Shown piece by piece: positions 17,548 through 23,918 of a stretch of 64,000 bases of DNA (the stretch's first letter is position 1; each line of letters begins with the position of its first letter). Source of the DNA: Phocaeicola vulgatus ATCC 8482 (GTDB lineage Bacteria > Bacteroidota > Bacteroidia > Bacteroidales > Bacteroidaceae); NCBI RefSeq assembly GCF_000012825.1, contig NC_009614.1:1054001-1118000 (forward strand), given 5' to 3'. The position numbers and the translations under genes were made by a program. Below the pieces are notes generated by a model. It saw only the letters and a program-made list of their open reading frames with translations. It had not been told where the DNA came from and did no database searches.

Positions 17548-19113
17548 ATGAAAAAAATATTCTATATCCTTTCAATATGTGTGATGACCATTCTCCAACC
17601 GTCCTGTGACGCACTGGATCTGGCACCGGAAGATTATTATGGAGCCGGAAATTTCTGGAAAGAAGCTTCCCAGCCCAAAGCATTCATGTTGGGTCTGCAC
17701 GCCCAATTAAGAAGTTACTATGACATGTTCTACACCTTGGGCGAACTCCGCGGCGGCACACAACGTGTGGGCACCTCCTCGCTGAACACCAGCTTGAACT
17801 ATGCCGATATCCGGTCACAGAATATCTCGGAAGATATTCCCGGCATATCCAATTGGAACGGGCTATACTCTCCCATCATGCAAGTAAACCATTTTATCCA
17901 AGAAGTAGAAAATGGGTGTACGTTTCTGGATGATGCAACCCGGAGCCGGTACTTGGGACAAGCGTATGGCATGAGAGCCCTGTATTACTTCATGCTATAC
18001 AGAACTTTCGGGGGAGTACCTCTCATCACCAAAGTAGATATACTGGACGGCAAACCATCGGCAGACAAATTCTATGTGGAGCGCGCCACACCCGAAGCCA
18101 CCATGGAGTTTATCAAAGCGGATATTAATAAATCCGAAAACTATTTCGGAAATAACACCTCTTTTGATGCATACGACTGGTCACGCTATGCCACTTTGAT
18201 GCTTAAAGCAGAAATCTATATGTGGGCAGCGAAAGTATCCATCACCGGATTCACAGCAACCGGGGCAACCGATTTACAGACTGCCAAGACTGCCTTATCC
18301 GGGATCATAGGACATTTTGAATTAATGGACAACTTTGCCTCCATCTTCTCATGCGACAATAAAAAGAACACTGAGATTATTTTCGCCATGCCGTTTATAG
18401 AAGGTGAGGCCAGCAATGACGGAGGCAGATTCCTTTATCAGGATGCTGTATTTCTGGGGCAAGCATATGGTCGTAACGGTAAGGTGATTGAAAAAGATAC
18501 CTTAAACTTGAAAGGTACCGGTGGAGTATTCCGTGACGAGTACACTGAAGATTTCTGGAAAACGTTCAAAGAAGGAGACAGCCGCCGTGATGCCACATTC
18601 ATGGAGTATTACATGAAAAATGATAATGGCACGCTCAGCGAATTCGGATGCGTAATGAAAAAACGTATAGGTACAATCAATTCCAATGACAACCGCATCT
18701 ATATTTCGGACATCCCCGTTTACCGCTATGCCGATGCGTTACTGATGATGGCGGAAATTGAAAACGGATTGAACAACCCTTGCGCTTCGTATATCAACGA
18801 AGTACGCAAACGTGCATACGGAGACACCTTTGAAGAAAACAAATACACGGAAGGCAGCTATGCGGAAAATGAACTAGCCATTTTGCAGGAACGGGACAAA
18901 GAGTTTGTCAGTGAAGGCAAGCGCTGGTTTGACGTATTGCGTATGCACGATGCATCCGGACGTTCTTTGGTCTTTTCTGCCAATGCCAACTATCCGGGCA
19001 CAAATCCTATCCTCGGTACAGAAGAAGCATATAAAATGCTTTGGCCGGTTAATATCGGTACTTTGAATGTGAATCCGTTATTAACTCAAACTCCGGGATA
19101 CGGGAAAAAATAA
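17548..19113 (+). CDS. SusD/RagB-family nutrient-binding lipoprotein
   Basis: A 521-residue surface lipoprotein that forms the lid on the SusC barrel and binds its cargo. The signal peptide ends with a relaxed lipobox and Cys20 (LQPSC). Internal motifs typical of the RagB/SusD TPR fold include ARAL-like YGMRALYYFMLYRTFGGVPL, RYATLMLKAEIYMWA, and the C-terminal IPVYRYADALLMMAEIENG with ERDKEFVSEGKRWFDVLR. Length is normal. Lies 21 bp after susC and ends just before a strong terminator, so the operon is a bare susCD pair. Confidence 0.95.
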   Translation: MKKIFYILSICVMTILQPSCDALDLAPEDYYGAGNFWKEASQPKAFMLGLHAQLRSYYDMFYTLGELRGGTQRVGTSSLNTSLNYADIRSQNISEDIPGISNWNGLYSPIMQVNHFIQEVENGCTFLDDATRSRYLGQAYGMRALYYFMLYRTFGGVPLITKVDILDGKPSADKFYVERATPEATMEFIKADINKSENYFGNNTSFDAYDWSRYATLMLKAEIYMWAAKVSITGFTATGATDLQTAKTALSGIIGHFELMDNFASIFSCDNKKNTEIIFAMPFIEGEASNDGGRFLYQDAVFLGQAYGRNGKVIEKDTLNLKGTGGVFRDEYTEDFWKTFKEGDSRRDATFMEYYMKNDNGTLSEFGCVMKKRIGTINSNDNRIYISDIPVYRYADALLMMAEIENGLNNPCASYINEVRKRAYGDTFEENKYTEGSYAENELAILQERDKEFVSEGKRWFDVLRMHDASGRSLVFSANANYPGTNPILGTEEAYKMLWPVNIGTLNVNPLLTQTPGYGKK

Positions 19114-19161
19114 GCCAAATCCTCCTGTTTAGTTTTCAGGACAGATATTTTAACATAGAAA

Positions 19162-19193
19162 AATAAAGGTGTGTCGTGAGATACACCTTTATT
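19162..19193 (+). terminator. Terminator of the susCD operon
   Basis: A perfect 11-bp stem (19162-19172 with 19183-19193), loop 10 nt, starting 49 bp after the susD stop. The stem contains AAAGGTGT, a sequence also found at the tips of the IS1182-type element in this window. Confidence 0.8.
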
Positions 19194-19241
19194 CATTATG
19201 CATATAGTTGATAAAACATCAATAACACAGAAAATCAATAA

Positions 19242-19335
19242 CTATTTCCGTTCTTTTGAAAGTTCCTCCAATGTTTTTTCCTCGTACCTGCAAATCGCCT
19301 CCTTATAATCCTCGGAAATCAATTTCGGTTCTTTG
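19242..19335 (-). pseudogene. Detached 3' end of a thioesterase gene
   Basis: Encodes the last 30 residues of the thioesterase found intact at 21881-22294: it begins at KEPKLISEDY, runs through KTLEELSK and ends with ERK and a TAG at 19242-19244. Bases 19253-19335 match 21886-21968 with one mismatch. The ends of the two copies differ (ERK here, G in the intact gene), so they are two alleles of the gene tail rather than a recent perfect copy. No start, no promoter. Confidence 0.85.
19253..19335. repeat. Left copy of an 83-bp direct repeat
   Basis: Matches 21886-21968 at 82 of 83 positions; together they bracket a 2.55-kb cassette with the peptide, DUF4221 and DUF1573 genes. Confidence 0.9.
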
Positions 19336-19462
19336 TTTCTGTTAAATCAGTCTGATATATCTTTTTTAAGTTTAGTCACTTCAAAGAAAAAACTATCCGA
19401 CTGATATGAAAACCTCATAAGAAAAATATTTCAGAGATTTTTAAACAGGCTATCAAAATATA

Positions 19463-19493
19463 TTTGATATAATAAAATTTTAATATACATTTG
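19463..19493 (+). promoter_or_regulatory. Promoter of the peptide/DUF4221/DUF1573 cassette
   Basis: TTTG at 19463-19466, 19-nt spacer and TACATTTG at 19486-19493, a textbook Bacteroides -33/-7 pair, 38 bp upstream of the peptide ATG. The stretch 19336-19462 between the thioesterase fragment and this promoter holds no gene. Confidence 0.75.
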
Positions 19494-19531
19494 TGAAGTT
19501 AACTATATACTAACCTTTAAAAGCAGATCTT

Positions 19532-19804
19532 ATGAAAAACAAATCACTTTTTTTAGCCCTAGTCATTCTTTGTTTGACTAGCGTAGAGATCTATTCTTCC
19601 CGACAAGAATTAAAGTTTGATGCACCTCTTCCGAGCAACACAGAAAACGGAAATGCTCGCAGTGATTACGGACCTCCCGGTGAAGGAGACGGTTGCTGGT
19701 ATTTCGGAGGTTCCGGATGTGTAAAATTTTCACACAATAATTGTGCAGCTGAAGCACATAATAATTGTGAAGGATTTACAACACAACCAGGACACCCTGA
19801 ATGA
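19532..19804 (+). CDS. Small exported cysteine-containing peptide (NVEALA-like)
   Basis: A 90-residue protein with an N-terminal hydrophobic signal (KNKSLFLALVILCLTS), a linker, then a mature part with four cysteines spaced GDGCW, GSGC and a duplicated HNNC motif (HNNCAAEAHNNC). The segment NTENGNARS resembles the NVEALA box of small secreted Bacteroidetes peptides that are commonly encoded ahead of propeller-type lipoproteins, as here. The two HNNC motifs could form disulfides or bind a metal. Strong own promoter; first gene of a three-gene unit. The role is unknown; peptide signal, toxin or substrate of the downstream lipoproteins are all open. The gene is convincing from signal peptide, promoter and context; the family name is tentative. 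Confidence 0.65.
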   Translation: MKNKSLFLALVILCLTSVEIYSSRQELKFDAPLPSNTENGNARSDYGPPGEGDGCWYFGGSGCVKFSHNNCAAEAHNNCEGFTTQPGHPE

Positions 19805-19830
19805 GCAAGACAATTATCTAAATAACTTTT

Positions 19831-19902
19831 GAAGGGCTCTTAATATTCCTATATTATAATATATATTCTCAGATTTAGAAAAAGGATTATTAATAGCCCT
19901 TC
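19831..19902 (+). promoter_or_regulatory. Long hairpin between the peptide and DUF4221 genes
   Basis: GAAGGGCT plus CTTAAT at 19831-19844 can pair with 19888-19902 across an AT-rich loop, one bulge. There is no T-run. It may stabilise the peptide mRNA or attenuate read-through so the peptide is made in excess over the lipoproteins. Confidence 0.45.
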
Positions 19903-19927
19903 TATCATCTATTAACTAATATGAATT

Positions 19928-21091
19928 ATGAAAAATACTTGGAATATCCTATTTGTCCTCTTTCTACTCTTTGAAACAGCATGTAATTCACCATCACAAT
20001 CCATAAAAAATACAGATTTAGTAGCCGAAGACTCCATTTGTTTTCCTATAGACGAACATACATACTATGCAAGTAAATCCATATTCCAATTTGAAGAAAA
20101 TGGGCACGAATATCTATCCTTTTTAGATGCAGAGTACTCACAAAAAATTAATATTTATGATATTAAGAATCAAAAATTAATAAAAACCATATTGTTACAA
20201 AAAGAAGGTCCAAACGGAATGAATGTACTGAGCGGTTGCCATCCACTGAACCTAAATCATTTCATAATTACCAGTTGGAACGGAACATTTTCACTAGTCA
20301 ATGACAAAGGAGAAATAGAAAAGAAATTTGACTTTTGGGAAAAAGGAGTGAATTTTCAAGAGTTTGATCACATAAGTTTTTCAAGTTACTCTTATAAACC
20401 TGCTATAATAAAAGATTCTATTTTGTATTTCAGCCAATCATTCTTAAAACATCCTCGAAAGAAAAGCGATTGGAACAAAATCCCAATGTTTGCATTCGCT
20501 AACCTTAATACAGGTAAGACAGGATGGAGTGAACTTCGCTACCCTTTGATTTTCAACAAAGACGAAGATTTTAAAAATGTCAAATTATATGACCCTGAAA
20601 TCTGTTATACATATACAGGTAAGGATGTGGTCATTTCATTAGGACAATATGATAGCATTATGGTTTCCTCTGATTTTAAGCATAAAATCTCATACAATGC
20701 CAAAAGCCGTTACTTAGCCCATGCATATCCACATTTGCAAGACGGACAAATAGATTTGTTTAAGAATATACAAATACAAGGGAAATTACCACACTATTCT
20801 CACTTGATGTATGATAAATACCGAAAAGTATTCTATCGGTTTGCCTTAATGCCGGATGATAATATAAAACCATTCTCCAACAATCCGCATCAAAGTTTCT
20901 CCATCATCATTCTAAACAAAGACTATGAAATTATTGGTGAAACAAAATTTCCCGGCAACACCTATACCCATCACTTGTGCTTCGTAGGTAAAAAAGGCCT
21001 GTATATTTCAGAGAATAATGAAAACAATCCTCAGTTTGACGAAAACAAACTGGTATTCAGGTGTTTCACACTTCAAGACCGGAAAAAATGA
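19928..21091 (+). CDS. DUF4221-like (6-bladed propeller type) lipoprotein
   Basis: A 387-residue exported protein with a signal ending at Cys19 (ETACNS), a relaxed lipobox. The body has repeated strands typical of the Bacteroidales DUF4221/BF3164-like propeller lipoproteins: FEENGHEYLSFLDAE, INIYDIKNQKLIKTI, KEGPNGMNVLSG, SWNGTFSLVNDKGEI. These proteins accompany small NVEALA-like peptides, and the upstream gene is such a peptide. Its last codons overlap the ATG of the DUF1573 gene (ATGA), so translation is coupled. No enzyme motif was seen; a binding or sensing role at the envelope is the usual guess. Base composition is more AT-rich than the flanking genes, fitting an acquired cassette. Confidence 0.7.
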   Translation: MKNTWNILFVLFLLFETACNSPSQSIKNTDLVAEDSICFPIDEHTYYASKSIFQFEENGHEYLSFLDAEYSQKINIYDIKNQKLIKTILLQKEGPNGMNVLSGCHPLNLNHFIITSWNGTFSLVNDKGEIEKKFDFWEKGVNFQEFDHISFSSYSYKPAIIKDSILYFSQSFLKHPRKKSDWNKIPMFAFANLNTGKTGWSELRYPLIFNKDEDFKNVKLYDPEICYTYTGKDVVISLGQYDSIMVSSDFKHKISYNAKSRYLAHAYPHLQDGQIDLFKNIQIQGKLPHYSHLMYDKYRKVFYRFALMPDDNIKPFSNNPHQSFSIIILNKDYEIIGETKFPGNTYTHHLCFVGKKGLYISENNENNPQFDENKLVFRCFTLQDRKK

Positions 21092-21816
21092 AGAAAAAGA
21101 ACTACTCAATCATTCTATGTGGAGGACTGTTCCTGGCAAGCTGTATGTCCAATAATGACAAATGCCTTCAAAAACTGTTTGATGAAGTCGGAGTTGAGAA
21201 ATCACAAATCCACAATGCCACCCACCTTGTTACCATATTGGGTAATGGTTGCAAAGGATGCATACACAAAGCTCTGTCAGAAATACATAACTCGACCGAT
21301 ACCATTTATATAATTGCATGTAAAAGTAAAAAGACTTTCAATTTAATTGCAAATAAAAATATAGATGACTACTCCAATGTATATCTAGACACTAAATCCA
21401 TATTAGTGGAATTGGATATGGCTAAAAACACACCTAGAGTCTACCTTTTAAATAATGGTAAATATGTGTCGCACTCTTTTTATGGAAATGAATCTCCCAG
21501 CAAAGAAGCGAACACCACCATTACATTCAACACAAATGAGATAGATTTAGGCAAAATCAGCCGCACGGAAAAGGCAAGAATCAAATTCACAATATGGAAT
21601 ACAGGGAAGAACATAGTAAGAATCAGTCATATAGATCTTTCATGCGAATGTTTGAATATTGAAAATGAAATTACTGAAATAAATCCGGGAGACAGCACTT
21701 GTCTGAATATCATTTTCCATCCCGATGACATAGGAAAGTTTCAAAGAGAAATTTTATTATATGGTAATTTTGACTCATCTCCCAAACTTTTAACCATTAC
21801 AGGAGAATGCTTTTAA
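21088..21816 (+). CDS. Lipoprotein with CxxC domain and C-terminal DUF1573 domain
   Basis: A 242-residue lipoprotein (lipobox LASC, Cys19). Residues about 45-130 hold a small domain with CKGC at 55-58, like a thioredoxin-fold active site, and residues about 140-242 form a DUF1573 immunoglobulin-like domain (IDLGKISRTEKARIKF, NTGKNIVRISHIDLSCEC, PGDSTCLNIIFHP). The ATG at 21088 is chosen over a GTG 27 bp upstream because it overlaps the DUF4221 stop and gives a proper signal peptide. Together with the cysteine-containing peptide it suggests a redox or disulfide function at the envelope, which is inference. Confidence 0.75.
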   Translation: MKKKNYSIILCGGLFLASCMSNNDKCLQKLFDEVGVEKSQIHNATHLVTILGNGCKGCIHKALSEIHNSTDTIYIIACKSKKTFNLIANKNIDDYSNVYLDTKSILVELDMAKNTPRVYLLNNGKYVSHSFYGNESPSKEANTTITFNTNEIDLGKISRTEKARIKFTIWNTGKNIVRISHIDLSCECLNIENEITEINPGDSTCLNIIFHPDDIGKFQREILLYGNFDSSPKLLTITGECF

Positions 21817-21830
21817 TAAAATAATACAAT

Positions 21831-21866
21831 CTCGCTATAAATAACTTTTTAGCTATTTATAGCGAG
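21831..21866. terminator. Bidirectional terminator between DUF1573 and thioesterase genes
   Basis: A perfect 13-bp stem (21831-21843 with 21854-21866) and 10-nt loop, 14 bp after the DUF1573 stop and 14 bp before the stop of the convergent thioesterase. Confidence 0.75.
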
Positions 21867-21880
21867 TATACCATCCATTT

Positions 21881-22294
21881 CTACCCTTTTGAAAGCTCCT
21901 CCAATGTTTTTTCCTCGTACCTGCAAATCGCCTCCTTATAATCCTCGGAAATCAATTTCGGTTCTTTGGTAGCCAGGTCATAACCTACCATCACCGTGCG
22001 GCACTCACACTTCACCTCATGGGTATCCGTAGTCACGGCACGCTGCAACAAGGTAAAACTCTTATGCCCCAAATGTACCACAGCCGTTTCTATCACCAGA
22101 TGATCCGAGAAAAATACCGGCATAAAGAAGTTTGCATTGATATTGGCTACCACAATAGCCAGCTTGCTCCAGTCGGCACTGCCTAATACATCTTTTATAT
22201 AAGTAGTCTTTGCCAAATCGTACAAAGAAAAGTAAACTGAATTGTTCATATGACCAAACTGGTCCACATCGCTGAATCGTATCTGCACCGGCAT
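21881..22294 (-). CDS. Acyl-CoA thioesterase (4HBT hot-dog fold), 5' end displaced by an IS
   Basis: 137 residues from the remaining ATG. The hot-dog thioesterase motif SDVDQFGHMNNSVYF carries the catalytic Asp and the GH(M/V)NN element at the very N-terminus, and the rest follows the YbgC/FadM-like pattern. The enzyme would hydrolyse acyl-CoA thioesters in the cytosol. An ISAon1-type element has inserted 16 bp upstream of this ATG. The original start lies beyond the IS at 23796: joining the two sides gives ten extra in-frame residues, MAEDIKFRHT, so the native protein was 147 residues. The catalytic part is intact, but the native promoter is now 1.5 kb away. The 3' end carries the right copy of an 83-bp repeat whose partner lies at 19253-19335. 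Confidence 0.85.
   Translation of the reverse strand: MPVQIRFSDVDQFGHMNNSVYFSLYDLAKTTYIKDVLGSADWSKLAIVVANINANFFMPVFFSDHLVIETAVVHLGHKSFTLLQRAVTTDTHEVKCECRTVMVGYDLATKEPKLISEDYKEAICRYEEKTLEELSKG
21886..21968. repeat. Right copy of the 83-bp direct repeat
   Basis: The 3' end of the intact thioesterase gene; 82 of 83 bases match 19253-19335, and similarity stops sharply on both sides. Confidence 0.9.
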
Positions 22295-22302
22295 AGTATG
22301 CC

Positions 22303-22310
22303 TGAATTTT
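22303..22310. repeat. 8-bp target site duplication, left
   Basis: TGAATTTT immediately left of the IS; the same 8 bases lie at 23775-23782 on its right. Confidence 0.85.
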
Positions 22311-22373
22311 GGCTCAGCGGAAATTTCTGGTTGGTAAGTTTTAAAATTAGCTATCTTTGCTTACCTTTGTTTT

Positions 22374-22724
22374 ATGAAACCCGAACGACTCCTTCGTGCC
22401 ATCCTTCCGGATGTGCTTATAGACAACTTTGATATTGTCAATTTCGACAAGAGTGCTGACCGTTTTGATATTTATCTTGATGAAAAAAAAGTTCAGCTAA
22501 AAGAAGATAAGACCAACCCGGATATCATATCCTATGGTTTTGGTGAGTACCGTACAATCCAAGACTACCCTATTCGTGGTCGCGCCACTTATCTCCATGT
22601 CCGTAAACGTAAATGGCTTGACAAGTCTTCCAATGAAATCTTCAGCTATGACTGGGATTTATCCGAATTTGACGGTACACGGCTCAATTCTGAGTTCGTT
22701 TCTTTTTTAAAAGAAGGAGATTGA
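22374..22724 (+). CDS. ISAon1-type transposition protein, first frame
   Basis: 116 residues beginning MKPERLLRAILPDVL, ending FLKEGD. This small N-terminal frame is the usual first gene of two-frame ISAon1-like elements and corresponds to the DNA-binding N-terminal part of ISL3 transposases. Its stop codon lies 10 bp before the GTG of the second frame. The sequence TTTTTTAAAAG spans the end of this frame, and the second frame is open from 22711, so a +1 slip (or loss of one T during transcription) would give one fused transposase of about 450 residues. Whether fusion occurs cannot be decided here. Confidence 0.8.
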   Translation: MKPERLLRAILPDVLIDNFDIVNFDKSADRFDIYLDEKKVQLKEDKTNPDIISYGFGEYRTIQDYPIRGRATYLHVRKRKWLDKSSNEIFSYDWDLSEFDGTRLNSEFVSFLKEGD

Positions 22725-22734
22725 ATCTACTCCT

Positions 22735-23739
22735 GTGAGCATCTGTGTGCTTGCGGAACGTTATGGCGTAAAAGGACAGACTCTTCGTAAACAATACAAG
22801 GAGAAAATCAGTGATTACCGGAACTGGGACCAACTCGAACATGCGCATGACTACCTCCTTTATCCTGAAAACATTGGAGAAAACCTTTCTTTGGATGAAA
22901 CTTGCCTGAGCAATGGAGATGTTTATACGATTCTGACCAATAAAGCAGCCAAAGGCCGTAAGGGGGCTTTAGTTGCAATGGTTCGTGGAGTGGCCACAGA
23001 TGCGGTAAGCGGAATCTTGCGCAGGCTTCCGCACCGGAAACGGCTGTCTGTCAAGACTGTCACTACAGATTTATCTTCAGCCATGATGCTGACGGTCAGA
23101 AAGGTGTTTCCTGCCGCAAAGCTGATCAATGACCGTTTTCATGTACAGCAGCTCATGTCTGAAGCTGTTGACCGGTTAAGAATACGCTATCGGTGGAAAG
23201 TACTTGATGCGGAAAATCAGGCTATCAGGGAGCACCGTCAAAAGAAGAAAGAAGCAAAGAGTAAGGCGGAAAGGGAGAGAATAGGGAAATGGGAGCCTGA
23301 AAGAATGGAGAACGGAGAAACCCTGCCACAGATAGTAAGCAGAAGCAAGCATATTATACTGAAACACTGGAGCAAATGGAATGAACAGCAAAAGACCAGG
23401 GCTGCCATTCTCTTTGATAAATTCCCCAAGCTTCTGGAAGGATACAGCCTTAGCATGAAACTGACAGACATCTTCAACAAGAAGTCAGGTCCCGATGAAG
23501 CAAGGCTAAATCTCGCAAGATGGTACAATGAAGTGGAAAAGTTTGACTATATGGAGTTCAACAAGGTACTTGATACCTTTTCAAACCATAGTACGACCAT
23601 CATAAATTATTTTGAAGAACGATTGACAAATGCTTCAGCGGAGTCGTTCAATGCTAAAATCAAAGCTTTTCGAAGCCAGTTAAGAGGGGTGGCTGATCTG
23701 AAATTCTTCATGTTCAGACTGGCTAGGCTATACGCTTAA
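22735..23739 (+). CDS. ISL3-like DDE transposase, second frame
   Basis: 334 residues from a GTG start, with the DDE_Tnp_ISL3 pattern: first Asp in LSLDETCLSNGD, second Asp in VTTDLSSAMM, the family motif NDRFHVQQLM, and the last Glu in NASAESFNAKIKAFRSQLRGV close to the C-terminus. An N-terminal helix-turn-helix-like segment (LAERYGVKGQTLRKQY) precedes the catalytic part. Upstream codons are open to 22711 in the same frame, so a fused product with the preceding frame is possible. The protein appears complete and should catalyse movement of this IS. Confidence 0.88.
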   Translation: MSICVLAERYGVKGQTLRKQYKEKISDYRNWDQLEHAHDYLLYPENIGENLSLDETCLSNGDVYTILTNKAAKGRKGALVAMVRGVATDAVSGILRRLPHRKRLSVKTVTTDLSSAMMLTVRKVFPAAKLINDRFHVQQLMSEAVDRLRIRYRWKVLDAENQAIREHRQKKKEAKSKAERERIGKWEPERMENGETLPQIVSRSKHIILKHWSKWNEQQKTRAAILFDKFPKLLEGYSLSMKLTDIFNKKSGPDEARLNLARWYNEVEKFDYMEFNKVLDTFSNHSTTIINYFEERLTNASAESFNAKIKAFRSQLRGVADLKFFMFRLARLYA

Positions 23740-23774
23740 AAGAAAGCTTACCAACCAGGAAAATCCGCTGACCC

Positions 23775-23796
23775 TGAATTTTATATCCTCTGCCAT
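23775..23796 (-). pseudogene. Severed 5' end of the thioesterase gene
   Basis: Reading left from the ATG at 23796 gives MAEDIKF, then the IS. Removing the IS and one 8-bp duplication joins this in frame to RHTMPVQIRF at 22302 leftward. The first 8 bases, 23775-23782, are the right target duplication TGAATTTT. Confidence 0.8.
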
Positions 23797-23818
23797 AGTT
23801 AAGCTTATTAAAATCGTT

Positions 23819-23826
23819 CAAATATA
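23819..23826 (-). promoter_or_regulatory. Original -7 box of the thioesterase gene
   Basis: Minus strand TATATTTG, 22 bp before the severed start codon at 23796. The IS separates this promoter from the rest of the gene. Confidence 0.55.
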
Positions 23827-23868
23827 ACACTTTTCCCAGTAATTGAACCCTAAATGACAGATTATTCT

Positions 23869-23876
23869 TAATTTTG
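23869..23876 (+). promoter_or_regulatory. -7 box of the O-acetylhomoserine sulfhydrylase gene
   Basis: TAATTTTG fits TAnnTTTG, 42 bp before the ATG at 23919. No riboswitch-like structure was seen in the short leader. Confidence 0.45.
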
Positions 23877-23918
23877 CTGCGAAATAAATGAATATGTAAT
23901 TTTAATAACAATATAAAC

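Larger units (their letters stand above)
22311..23774 (+). mobile_element. ISL3/ISAon1-like insertion sequence, 1464 bp
   Basis: Bounded by imperfect terminal inverted repeats of about 28 bp: the left tip starts GGCTCAGCGGA and continues CTGGTTGGTAAG, the right tip (reverse complement) starts GGGTCAGCGGA and continues CTGGTTGGTAAG. Flanked by the exact 8-bp duplication TGAATTTT, the size usual for ISL3-type elements. Carries two consecutive frames, a 116-residue protein and a 334-residue DDE transposase. It lies inside the 5' end of the thioesterase gene. Intact ends, duplication and reading frames suggest a recent and possibly active insertion. Confidence 0.92.

Noticed and set aside
19336-21885. 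Transposon or integrative element with its own recombinase
   Set aside because: No transposase, integrase or short terminal inverted repeats were found inside; only the 83-bp flanking homology supports mobility.
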